Origin: an uncultured Erysipelotrichaceae bacterium
Lineage (GTDB): Bacteria; Bacillota_I; Bacilli_A; RF39; UBA660
DNA length: 7,663 nucleotides
Direction of reading: 5' to 3'
Assembly (NCBI GenBank): GCA_902761685.1
Contig: CACWLI010000024.1
Coordinates: forward strand, 1-7,663
The position numbers and the translations under genes are program-made. Positions 1-6,757 of the stretch are shown one piece after another. A model generated the notes under the pieces. The model had not been told where the DNA came from, did not search any database, and worked only from the letters and a program-made list of their open reading frames with translations. Position 1 is the stretch's first letter; each line of letters starts with the position of its first letter.

Positions 1-1
1 T

Positions 2-112
2 ATGTTTTCATCATATGATTTAGATAAGAGTAAAATAGAAATAGATGAAGATAATATATATAATGTAAAATATGATGAATATCCTATTATGTGCAGTTTG
101 TATAATAAATAA
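2..112 (+). CDS. 3' end of an unidentified protein gene (5' truncated)
   Basis: An open frame runs from the window edge to a TAA at 110-112 and encodes the last 36 residues of a protein. The tail is acidic and Tyr/Asp-rich and ends in PIMCSLYNK. I do not recognise a family. An ATG happens to lie at position 2, but no ribosome binding site can be seen upstream because the window starts there, so this is more likely the interior of a longer gene. A clean stem-loop terminator begins three bases after the stop, which supports a real gene end. The terminator also separates this gene from the dnaG operon. Confidence 0.55.
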   Translation: MFSSYDLDKSKIEIDEDNIYNVKYDEYPIMCSLYNK

Positions 113-114
113 TT

Positions 115-147
115 AAAGCACTAGCATTTAGTTAGTGCTTTTTATTT
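115..147 (+). terminator. Rho-independent terminator of the upstream gene
   Basis: AAAGCACTA (115-123) pairs perfectly with TAGTGCTTT (133-141). A G-T wobble and a C-G pair extend the stem to 11 bp around the loop ATTTA (126-130). A T-rich tract follows (139-147). It lies directly after the stop codon at 110-112 and before the dnaG promoter, whose -35 element overlaps the end of the T tract. Confidence 0.85.
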
Positions 148-174
148 GAATAAATTTATAATCTATGTTATAAT
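146..174 (+). promoter_or_regulatory. Primary-sigma promoter of the dnaG-sigA-trmK operon
   Basis: The -35 element is TTGAAT (146-151) and the -10 is a perfect TATAAT (169-174), with a 17-base spacer. TG at 166-167 makes an extended -10 (TGTTATAAT). Transcription should start near G181, giving a leader of about 75 bases, much longer than those predicted for the other genes here. The leader is almost all A and T. I see no convincing riboswitch or stable fold in it, only a weak GATT/AATC palindrome near 218-229. Confidence 0.8.
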
Positions 175-255
175 ATGCTCGTTTTTTAAAAATTATTACT
201 AAAAAAGAAGTGTTTTTGATTTTTAAATCGTATATATTTATTAGGAGGACAAAAA

Positions 256-1992
256 ATGGCATTTATCTCTAAGGAAGTTATTGATGAAATTAAAGCTCAT
301 AATGATATAGTTGATGTCATTGGAAGCTATATAGATTTAAATGAAAAGAATAAGGCATTATGTCCATTTCATGATGATCATACTCCTTCTTTTAGTGTTC
401 ATCCAGATAAACAAATATATAAATGTTTTTCTTGTGGTGAAAGTGGTAATGTGATTACCTTTATTGAAAAAATAAATGGTATATCATTTTCAGAAGCATT
501 AAAACTACTTGCTGATAGAGCAGGGATAAAAATTGATGTTGATGTTCCTAAAAAGACAAATAGTAAGTTAGATAAATATTATGAGATAAATGACACTGTT
601 AATAAGTATTTTAAAAACAATTTATTTTCAAATGATGGTAAACAAGCTATTAAATATTTAAATGATAGAAGTATAGATAAAGATATTATTAATGAATTCA
701 ATATTGGATTATCAACAAATAATAAATTAAACAAATTATTAGATAAAAAGTATAATATTAACGATTTAATAGATTTAGATATTATAAAAGAAATAAATGG
801 TAATATTTATGATACTTTTCAAAATAGAATTATTTTTCCTATAATAGATGAAAATAATAATGTAGTTGGTTTTTCAGGAAGAAAATATTTGAGTGATGAT
901 TTAAAAGATAATACATTATCAAAATATTCTAATTCAAAAGAAACAATTGTATTTAAGAAGAGTGGTACTTTCTATAATATTAATAATTCTTTAATTAATA
1001 TAAAGAAAAGTAAAGAAATTATAATTACTGAAGGTTTTATGGATACAATTAGAATGTCATCTATTGGTTATAAAAATGTAGTAGCACTTATGGGTACAGC
1101 ATTTACAAAAGATCATTTAGATAAAATCATAAAGTATAAATGTAAAGTGGTTTTAAATCTTGATCAAGATGATCCAGGGGTTAATGCAACACTTAGTATT
1201 GGTGAAGAATTAATAAAAAATAATATAGAAGTAAGTGTAATAGTTTTTGAAGACTATAAAGACAGTGATGAATTTATAGTTGGTAGAGGTAAAGAAGCTT
1301 TTGATATAGCTTATAATAATAGAATTCCTTTTATAGATTTTAAACTTAAGTATTTGAAATCAACCAGAAATATGAAGGATTCTGTTGAAATAAGCAAGTA
1401 TATTAATGAAGCAATTAAAACATTAAATGAAATAGATGATGATATATTAAAAGAACTAAAAACAAAAGAGTTATCAAATGAATTTGGAATTGATGAATCA
1501 GTTATAAAAAATAAGTTGAAAGATGGTCAAAAAAAGACTATTATAGAAAAGAAAGAAATTCCAAAGAAAAGGTATAATAAGTATGATATTAGTGAAATTA
1601 GAATATTATACTTAATGTTACATTATGATGATGTAATCTTATATTTTGAAAATACACTTGGATATTTGATACATGAAAATATGTCTAGTCTTGCATACAA
1701 GATAATTGAATTTAGAAATGATTATGGTTATTTTGATTATAGTGACTTTATTGATTATTTAGGTGATGATGAAAAATTACATGAAACTTTAAAAGAGGTA
1801 ATGAGGTATCATAATAGTGATGATTATACTTTTGAAGAATTAGATGATTATATAAATACTATAAAAAAATATACAATAGAAAAAAGAGTAGAAAAATTAA
1901 AAAATGAAATGAAAGAAACATTAGATATTAATAAAAAAATGGAAATTGGAAAGAAAATAGAAAATATTAAGAAGGAAGTGTTAACATGGTAA
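256..1992 (+). CDS. dnaG: DNA primase DnaG
   Basis: DnaG is the replicative primase that makes RNA primers at the fork together with the DnaB-type helicase. The protein has 578 residues, normal for the family. The N-terminal CHC2 zinc-binding domain carries C36, H39, C57 and C60 in [11 protein letters not shown] and YKCFSC. The RNA-polymerase core follows, with FQNRIIFPI and VVGFSGRKY at 188-211 and KYSNSKET near 223-230. The Toprim catalytic segment includes E259 in [14 protein letters not shown] at 279-288 and the metal-binding D303 and D305 in LDQDDPG. From about residue 395 it becomes a divergent, highly charged helical region, where the helicase-binding domain normally lies. The start is fixed by AGGAGG at 243-248, seven bases before ATG. 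It is first in the operon and overlaps sigA by 7 bases. One mild oddity is DQDDPG in place of the usual DGDxAG. The identification is secure. Confidence 0.98.
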   Translation: MAFISKEVIDEIKAHNDIVDVIGSYIDLNEKNKALCPFHDDHTPSFSVHPDKQIYKCFSCGESGNVITFIEKINGISFSEALKLLADRAGIKIDVDVPKKTNSKLDKYYEINDTVNKYFKNNLFSNDGKQAIKYLNDRSIDKDIINEFNIGLSTNNKLNKLLDKKYNINDLIDLDIIKEINGNIYDTFQNRIIFPIIDENNNVVGFSGRKYLSDDLKDNTLSKYSNSKETIVFKKSGTFYNINNSLINIKKSKEIIITEGFMDTIRMSSIGYKNVVALMGTAFTKDHLDKIIKYKCKVVLNLDQDDPGVNATLSIGEELIKNNIEVSVIVFEDYKDSDEFIVGRGKEAFDIAYNNRIPFIDFKLKYLKSTRNMKDSVEISKYINEAIKTLNEIDDDILKELKTKELSNEFGIDESVIKNKLKDGQKKTIIEKKEIPKKRYNKYDISEIRILYLMLHYDDVILYFENTLGYLIHENMSSLAYKIIEFRNDYGYFDYSDFIDYLGDDEKLHETLKEVMRYHNSDDYTFEELDDYINTIKKYTIEKRVEKLKNEMKETLDINKKMEIGKKIENIKKEVLTW

Positions 1993-3077
1993 ATAATATT
2001 AAAACATTTGATGAAAGAATTGAAGAATTAGTAAAGATAGGAAAAGAACAAGGATATTTAACTTATGAACAAATAGCTAAGAAAACTATTGATTTAGAAT
2101 TAGATAGTGAAGCATTAGACAAACTATATAATACTTTAACTAAAAATAAAATTGAAGTAAGAGCAGAAGATGATGAAGATGGTGGAGAAATCAATTTAAA
2201 AGATGATATTATTATTGACGATGTACCTGATGAAAGTAAAGATATGTCAGTTAATGATAATGTTAGAATGTATTTAAAAGAAATAGGAAAAATAAGTTTG
2301 TTAACTTTAGAAGAAGAACAAGAATTGTCAAAAAAAGTTGCTGAGGGAGATGAGCATGCTAAAAATATTCTTGCAGAATCTAACCTTCGTTTAGTTGTAA
2401 GTATTGCTAAAAGATATGTTGGTAGAGGATTATTATTCTTAGACTTAATTCAAGAAGGTAATATTGGTTTAATGAAAGCTGTAGAAAAATTTGATTATGA
2501 TAAAGGTTATAAATTTTCTACTTATGCAACATGGTGGATTAGACAAGCAATTACTCGTGCTTTAGCTGATCAAGCTAGAACAATAAGAGTTCCAGTTCAT
2601 ATGGTTGAAACAATTAATAAAATGGCAAGAATTGAAAGACAAATGACTTTAGAATTAAATAGAGAACCAACTGATCAAGAATTATCTAAGAAAATGGGAC
2701 TTTCTGTTGAAAAAATAGCTGAAATAAGAAAAATTAGTCAAGATCCAGTTTCTTTAGAAACTCCAATTGGTGAAGAGGATGACTCACATTTAGGAGATTT
2801 CTTAGCTGATGAAAGAACAATGTCACCAGAAGAATTTGCTACGTATGAAATTCTTAAAGATGAATTACGTGAAGTATTAGATACATTAACTGTTCGTGAA
2901 AAAGAAGTATTAGAATTAAGATTTGGTTTATTTGATGGCTCAAGCCATACATTAGAGGAAGTTGGAAAACAATTTAAAGTTACTCGTGAAAGAATAAGAC
3001 AAATAGAAGCAAAAGCTCTTAGAAAGTTAAGACACCCATCAAGAGCTAAAAAGTTAAGAGATTTCTTAATTGAATAG
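1986..3077 (+). CDS. rpoD: Primary RNA polymerase sigma factor (SigA/RpoD)
   Basis: This is the housekeeping sigma-70 factor, which directs RNA polymerase to most promoters. At 363 residues it has the typical Gram-positive length. Region 1.1 lies at about 20-58 and is followed by an acidic linker (60-86). Region 1.2 is at 88-120. Regions 2.1-2.4 at about 125-200 include [17 protein letters not shown], in which W183, W184, Q187 and T190 match the -10-reading residues of E. coli sigma-70. Region 3.0 has H205 and E208, the equivalents of H455 and E458 that contact an extended -10. The sigma finger ([17 protein letters not shown]) is at 256-272. Region 4.2 has R334, E335 and R338 for the -35 element. 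ATG at 1986 lies inside the last codons of dnaG, with AGGAAG at 1973-1978 as ribosome site, so the two genes are probably translationally coupled. The trmK start lies inside its 3' end. Confidence 0.98.
   Translation: MVNNIKTFDERIEELVKIGKEQGYLTYEQIAKKTIDLELDSEALDKLYNTLTKNKIEVRAEDDEDGGEINLKDDIIIDDVPDESKDMSVNDNVRMYLKEIGKISLLTLEEEQELSKKVAEGDEHAKNILAESNLRLVVSIAKRYVGRGLLFLDLIQEGNIGLMKAVEKFDYDKGYKFSTYATWWIRQAITRALADQARTIRVPVHMVETINKMARIERQMTLELNREPTDQELSKKMGLSVEKIAEIRKISQDPVSLETPIGEEDDSHLGDFLADERTMSPEEFATYEILKDELREVLDTLTVREKEVLELRFGLFDGSSHTLEEVGKQFKVTRERIRQIEAKALRKLRHPSRAKKLRDFLIE
3054..3069 (+). other. Small hairpin at the sigA/trmK junction
   Basis: TTAAGA (3054-3059) and TCTTAA (3064-3069) are exact inverted copies around the loop GATT. 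The hairpin ends one base before the TTG start of trmK and includes the only purine-rich stretch (AAGAGA) that could act as its ribosome site. Ribosomes finishing sigA would melt it, consistent with coupled translation. The stem is only 6 bp and AT-rich and it lies in sigA coding sequence, so it may be chance. Confidence 0.35.
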
Positions 3078-3693
3078 AATTGAAGCTATATATTCTTATA
3101 TTGATATATCTGATAAAGTTGTAGATGTAGGGTGTGATCAAGCAAAACTATCTATTATGTTATCTAAAAGAAATCAATATTCAATAGCATGTGATATTAG
3201 CGAAAATGTTATTAACAAAGCAAAAGAAAATATTAAAACTGAACTAATAGATTTAAGAGTATCAGATGGTTTAAGTAAAATAAAAGATGATGAGGTTGAT
3301 ACTTTGGTTTTATCTGGAATGGGTACACATACAATATTAGATATTATTTCAAAAACAAATATAAGATTTAAAAAAATTATTACTATTTCTAATAATTATC
3401 ATGATATTTTAAGAAATAAAATGAATGAGTTTAATTATAAAGTTGAAGTAGAAGAAATAATTAAAGAAAATAATAAATATTATAATTTAATATTATTTAC
3501 TAACGGAAAAGAAAAATATTCTAATGATGATTTATTATTAGGAATTAATCATAAGAATAAAGAATTATATATTGAGTATTTAAATCATTTATTAAAAAAG
3601 TATATTAATATAAAAAAGACTTCTAAAAATAAAAATAAAAAAATAGATTTAATGATAAATAGCATTAATAATAAATTAGAGACTACTAGCTAG
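3070..3693 (+). CDS. trmK: tRNA (adenine-22-N1)-methyltransferase TrmK
   Basis: TrmK methylates N1 of adenine 22 in tRNA using S-adenosylmethionine. The 207-residue protein begins with a Rossmann methyltransferase core: motif [13 protein letters not shown] (17-28), acidic D42 in ACDIS, SDGLSKI (65-71) and the family's SGMGTHTIL (82-90). [12 protein letters not shown] and [10 protein letters not shown] then match the end of the catalytic domain. The C-terminal 50 residues are a Lys/Asn-rich helix, as in the family. The start is TTG at 3070: a TAA in the same frame at 3067-3069 rules out any upstream start, and no ATG follows before motif I. It overlaps the sigA stop by 8 bases, so translation probably depends on sigA. 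Its place after dnaG-sigA is the usual Firmicute order. It is shorter than typical TrmK at the N terminus and diverges at GSDHA (here GCDQA) and at the usual QPN (here SNN). Confidence 0.9.
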   Translation: MNRIEAIYSYIDISDKVVDVGCDQAKLSIMLSKRNQYSIACDISENVINKAKENIKTELIDLRVSDGLSKIKDDEVDTLVLSGMGTHTILDIISKTNIRFKKIITISNNYHDILRNKMNEFNYKVEVEEIIKENNKYYNLILFTNGKEKYSNDDLLLGINHKNKELYIEYLNHLLKKYINIKKTSKNKNKKIDLMINSINNKLETTS

Positions 3694-3705
3694 TCTCTTT
3701 ATATT
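3678..3705 (+). terminator. Terminator of the dnaG-sigA-trmK operon, overlapping the trmK stop
   Basis: AGAGACTA (3678-3685) pairs perfectly with TAGTCTCT (3691-3698) around the loop CTAGC. The trmK stop TAG (3691-3693) is the first part of the 3' arm, so the hairpin forms within the last codons. The T run after it is short (TTT, then AT-mixed), so termination may be incomplete. The next promoter begins only about ten bases on. Confidence 0.75.
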
Positions 3706-3708
3706 ATA

Positions 3709-3737
3709 TTGAAAAAAAATAAATTATATGGTATAAT
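3709..3737 (+). promoter_or_regulatory. Promoter of the unknown membrane protein gene
   Basis: The -35 element is TTGAAA (3709-3714) and the -10 is TATAAT (3732-3737), with a 17-base spacer and an extended -10 (TGGTATAAT, TG at 3729-3730). The expected start is around 3743-3745, which leaves a leader of only about 20 bases that starts just before the ribosome site AGGGAG (3751-3756). Confidence 0.8.
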
Positions 3738-3762
3738 ATAGCACGATTAAAGGGAGTATATG

Positions 3763-5418
3763 ATGTCAATAAATAAAGATTTAGGAATAGTATATAATTC
3801 ATATTTACAAAGATTGGAACTTAAAATTTCTAATATTGAAGAAATAGGTTTTAATATGAGTAAATTTAGAAAAGAGTTAAGTGATATTTGTAATGAAGTA
3901 AGTAATAGTTCTAAATTTAATTCAGGTGTAGCTAGTGAAAAAAAACTAGATTATTCAAAAGCTATAAATCATATTAAACAATTATTATTAGATTTAGATG
4001 TTTATGATATTTATTATAAAGTGAATAATTCTTGTGATTGGATTAATGCTAGATTAGATAAAAGCAGAATAGATAGAGATGAATTAACTGGTTATGTTAA
4101 TGAGATGAAAGTAAATTTAAAGTCTATTGTTAATTCTGAAACTATGGATTATGATGTTGAAAAACATATAGTTGAAAAAGTTTATACCACTGCATATAGA
4201 ATTATTGAAACAGAATTAATACTAACTGGTGGTAGTGAATTATTTAATTATGCTAGTAATGAAGATGTGAATCTTTCATATTTTAATACTATTATAAAGA
4301 ATAGAATTTCTAATATGAATGTTGCTGAAAGAAGTGATATATCATTAAGAGAAAAAATATATGAGATACAAAAGAAAGGTATTAATAGTAGTTATTTTGA
4401 TTTAGATTTAATTAGAAGATTAATCATATATGAAAGTGACAATAATTTAAAAACTATGGTTAATAATAAAATGGATAGTACAGTAAATAGTATTAATAAT
4501 ACTTCTCAAAGAATTTCATCACTAATTAGAAATGTAGAATTAAAAGATGAAAAAGCTGGTAATCTTAAAAAACAAGTTTCAAAAGATAAAAAAAGACTTA
4601 GACAAAAATGGATTTCACTTTTATTATCAGCATCTATTTTAACTGGAGTAGGATATGGATTACCAAAATTAGAAAAAAAATGGGAGACAAAACAAAGCTA
4701 TTCTAAAAATAGAGTTGTTTATTCTTCTATAGATGATGAGACAAGAACATTAGATCAAGAAATAGTATTTGATGAAGATCCTCAAACTGTTGTTTATATA
4801 AGAGAATATGAGGAATACATAAATGCAAATAAAAGAAAGTATACAGAATATAAAATAGAAGATGTTACTTTTGAAACGCCAGAAGAGTATTATGATTATG
4901 GTATCGAAAACATGAAATTAAGTGGAGAAAAACATACAGCTAGAAAGGGTAATGGTGATGAAATATCATCATATTTAGATTCTTATACTGAGGTTGAATA
5001 TATAACTTATAGTGAGAATGGTAAATCACTTGATAAAAAAAATTATGAGACTTTACAAATTCTTACATACTTTTTTGGCCTACTTATATTTGGTGTTTTT
5101 GAAGGGTTTACAATTGATACTGAACATAGAGAATATTTTTTTCATAAGTTTAAATTGTTATTTGAAAGTTATTCAACATTAAAAAATGATAAAGAAAGTT
5201 ATAAAAAAAATAAAGAAGAATTAAATAAATTATTACATGAATTAAAGAATTATTTAAATGAAAATCAAGAGTTTAAAAGACAATTTGATTTATTATATGA
5301 AAGAAATAAATATTTGTTGAATAATCCACAAGCATTATATGACAAAGTTAATTATATAATTGAAAGAACTAATATTGACTACTCAAATCAAATGATAAAA
5401 AAATATAAAATAAAATAA
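3763..5418 (+). CDS. Unrecognised protein with two membrane segments and long cytoplasmic helical arms
   Basis: I do not recognise this 551-residue protein. An in-frame ATG at 3760 is also possible, but AGGGAG at 3751-3756 is only three bases from it and six from the ATG at 3763, which I prefer. Residue numbers below count from 3760. Residues 1-283 are hydrophilic and look almost wholly helical. A basic stretch (KKRLRQK) precedes membrane segment 1 at about 284-302 (WISLLLSASILTGVGYGLP). A loop of about 128 residues follows (303-430), acidic and rich in Tyr and Glu (for example EEYYDYG), with no Cys. Membrane segment 2 is at about 431-452 (TLQILTYFFGLLIFGVFEGF). The C-terminal hundred residues are Lys/Glu-rich and coiled-coil-like (about 470-521). 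The basic residues before segment 1 suggest both ends are inside and the loop outside. No enzymatic motif is visible. The gene has its own promoter and terminator, so its neighbours do not suggest a function. Base composition matches the surroundings, so there is no sign of recent transfer. Confidence 0.85.
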   Translation: MSINKDLGIVYNSYLQRLELKISNIEEIGFNMSKFRKELSDICNEVSNSSKFNSGVASEKKLDYSKAINHIKQLLLDLDVYDIYYKVNNSCDWINARLDKSRIDRDELTGYVNEMKVNLKSIVNSETMDYDVEKHIVEKVYTTAYRIIETELILTGGSELFNYASNEDVNLSYFNTIIKNRISNMNVAERSDISLREKIYEIQKKGINSSYFDLDLIRRLIIYESDNNLKTMVNNKMDSTVNSINNTSQRISSLIRNVELKDEKAGNLKKQVSKDKKRLRQKWISLLLSASILTGVGYGLPKLEKKWETKQSYSKNRVVYSSIDDETRTLDQEIVFDEDPQTVVYIREYEEYINANKRKYTEYKIEDVTFETPEEYYDYGIENMKLSGEKHTARKGNGDEISSYLDSYTEVEYITYSENGKSLDKKNYETLQILTYFFGLLIFGVFEGFTIDTEHREYFFHKFKLLFESYSTLKNDKESYKKNKEELNKLLHELKNYLNENQEFKRQFDLLYERNKYLLNNPQALYDKVNYIIERTNIDYSNQMIKKYKIK

Positions 5419-5446
5419 AAAAGCTATTAAATAAATAGCTTTTTTT
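5417..5446 (+). terminator. Rho-independent terminator after the membrane protein gene
   Basis: A perfect 12-bp inverted repeat, AAAAAAGCTATT (5417-5428) with AATAGCTTTTTT (5434-5445), encloses the loop AAATA. T5440-T5446 form the U tract. The A-rich 5' arm also makes it usable from the opposite strand. It starts within the TAA stop codon, and the pfp promoter follows with no gap. Confidence 0.88.
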
Positions 5447-5454
5447 GTTATAAT
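5427..5454 (+). promoter_or_regulatory. Extended -10 promoter of the phosphofructokinase gene
   Basis: TATAAT lies at 5449-5454 and is preceded by TGT (5446-5448), giving a full extended -10. The -35 is poor: TTAAAT (5427-5432) at 16 bases is the best match and lies within the terminator hairpin. Transcription should start at about 5461-5462, right at the ribosome site GGAGG (5462-5466), leaving a leader of about 13 bases. Confidence 0.65.
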
Positions 5455-5474
5455 ATTTTTTGGAGGATTTTTTT

Positions 5475-6707
5475 ATGAAGAAAATAATAGTTGGACAGTC
5501 AGGTGGGCCAACTGCAGTAATAAATTCAAGTGTTGCTGGAGTTTACAAAGAAGCAAAAGAATTAGGGGTAGAAAAAGTATATGGAATGGTTCATGGAATT
5601 GAAGGTTTTTTAGAAGAAAATTTTATTGATTTGGATGAATATTTGAGTGATGATAATAATTATGAATTATTAAAGAGAACACCAAGTGCATTCCTTGGAT
5701 CATGTCGTTATAAATTGCCAAAAATAGAGGGAAACGAAGATGTATATGAAAAGATATTTAAAATATTAGATAAATATGAAATAGATGCATTTTTCTATAT
5801 TGGTGGAAATGATTCAATGGATACTATAAAAATGTTATCTGATTATGCTAAGGATCACAATAAATCACAATTATTTGTTGGAATTCCTAAAACAATTGAT
5901 AATGATTTACCAATTACAGATCATTGTCCAGGATATGGAAGTGCTGCAAAGTATATTGCTACAAGTTTAAAAGAAATAATTAGAGATAATTCATCATTTG
6001 GAAAAAGTAGACTAACAGTTTGCATTGTTGAAATAATGGGAAGACATGCAGGATGGTTAACAGCATCTTCTGCTTTAGCTAAGGATGATAGTTGTGAAGG
6101 TGTGGATGCGATATATTTACCTGAAACTATTTTTAATATAGATGATTTTGTAAATAATATAAAAGAACTAGCTAAAACAAAATCAAGTATAGTAATTGCA
6201 GTTTCAGAAGGAGTTAAAACAGCTGATGGTAAATTTGTTTGTGAACTTGGAGACGACAACAGAAAGGTAGATGCATTTGGTCATAAACAATTGTCTGGAT
6301 GTGCAAGTACTCTTGCAAGTATAGTTGTTAAAGAAACAGGATTAAAAACAAGAGCTATTGAATTTTCAACACTTCAAAGAGCTGCAACTCATATAGCATC
6401 CTTAACAGATGTAAATGAAGCAGAAATGGTTGGAATTGAAGCAGTTAAAAGTGCAAATGATGGAAAAACAGGTGTAATGGTTATAATGGAAAGAAATAAA
6501 AAGGGGAAATATGTATGTAAAACAAGTGTATATGACATACATAATATAGCTAATGTAGAAAAAAGTATTCCGTTAGATTGGTATGATAATAAAAAATTAC
6601 AAATGACAGAAGAATTTATCAATTATGCTAAACCATTAATACAAGGAGAATTAATGCCAATTTTTAAAGATGGTTTGCCAGTACATTTAGTAAGAAAAGA
6701 AAATTAA
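5475..6707 (+). CDS. pfp: Pyrophosphate-dependent 6-phosphofructokinase
   Basis: This enzyme phosphorylates fructose 6-phosphate to the 1,6-bisphosphate in glycolysis, most likely with pyrophosphate and reversibly. The 410-residue protein opens with the phosphate-binding VGQSGGPTAVINSS (6-19). GGNDS at 110-114 places D113 where ATP enzymes have Gly. PKTIDND at 138-144 has K139 where ATP enzymes have Gly. This Asp/Lys pair is the known mark of pyrophosphate use. D142 is the catalytic base. IMGRHAGWL (187-195) and SEG (244-246) are the sugar-phosphate contacts, and QRAATHIAS is at 301-309. Length fits the roughly 400-residue pyrophosphate group rather than the 320-residue PfkA type. I start it at ATG 5475, eight bases after GGAGG. 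A longer frame from TTG 5460 would begin inside that ribosome site and add five residues before the conserved MKKI start. Asn112 at the usual Mg-binding Asp is notable, though I recall GGNDS in related Firmicute enzymes. Family assignment is firm; the phosphate donor is inferred. Confidence 0.95.
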   Translation: MKKIIVGQSGGPTAVINSSVAGVYKEAKELGVEKVYGMVHGIEGFLEENFIDLDEYLSDDNNYELLKRTPSAFLGSCRYKLPKIEGNEDVYEKIFKILDKYEIDAFFYIGGNDSMDTIKMLSDYAKDHNKSQLFVGIPKTIDNDLPITDHCPGYGSAAKYIATSLKEIIRDNSSFGKSRLTVCIVEIMGRHAGWLTASSALAKDDSCEGVDAIYLPETIFNIDDFVNNIKELAKTKSSIVIAVSEGVKTADGKFVCELGDDNRKVDAFGHKQLSGCASTLASIVVKETGLKTRAIEFSTLQRAATHIASLTDVNEAEMVGIEAVKSANDGKTGVMVIMERNKKGKYVCKTSVYDIHNIANVEKSIPLDWYDNKKLQMTEEFINYAKPLIQGELMPIFKDGLPVHLVRKEN

Positions 6708-6714
6708 ATTTCTT
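6697..6714 (+). terminator. Weak stem-loop after the phosphofructokinase gene
   Basis: AAGAAA (6697-6702) pairs with TTTCTT (6709-6714) across a six-base loop that contains the TAA stop. The stem has only one G-C pair and no T run follows, so this is at best a poor terminator. Read-through into the HPt-receiver gene 50 bases downstream is therefore likely. Confidence 0.25.
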
Positions 6715-6741
6715 GTAAATTATTTATTATATGTGTATAAT
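6713..6741 (+). promoter_or_regulatory. Promoter of the HPt-receiver gene
   Basis: The -35 is TTGTAA (6713-6718) and the -10 is TATAAT (6736-6741), with a 17-base spacer. It is the only promoter of the five without a correctly placed TGn. The start is expected near A6748, at the ribosome site AGGTGAT (6748-6754), only ten bases before the ATG. With no strong terminator upstream, this promoter may add to read-through from pfp. Confidence 0.65.
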
Positions 6742-6757
6742 TAAAATAGGTGATAGT

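Noticed and set aside
181..242. Possible riboswitch or regulatory fold in the 75-base dnaG leader
   Set aside because: Only short A/T pairings such as GATT/AATC at 218-229 were found, with no conserved riboswitch motif and no terminator-antiterminator pair.
5460..5474. TTG at 5460 as start of the phosphofructokinase
   Set aside because: It would start inside the ribosome site GGAGG (5462-5466). ATG 5475 has correct spacing and gives the conserved N terminus.
5921..6259. 112-residue open frame on the minus strand
   Set aside because: It is antisense to the conserved core of the phosphofructokinase, has no recognisable domain, and is a shadow of that coding sequence.
6389..6622. 77-residue hydrophobic open frame on the minus strand
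   Set aside because: It is antisense to the phosphofructokinase 3' half. Its apparent hydrophobicity is what an AT-rich antisense frame gives.
6731..6757. ATG at 6731 as start of the HPt-receiver protein
   Set aside because: It overlaps the -10 element at 6736-6741 and lacks a ribosome site. ATG 6758 follows AGGTGAT.
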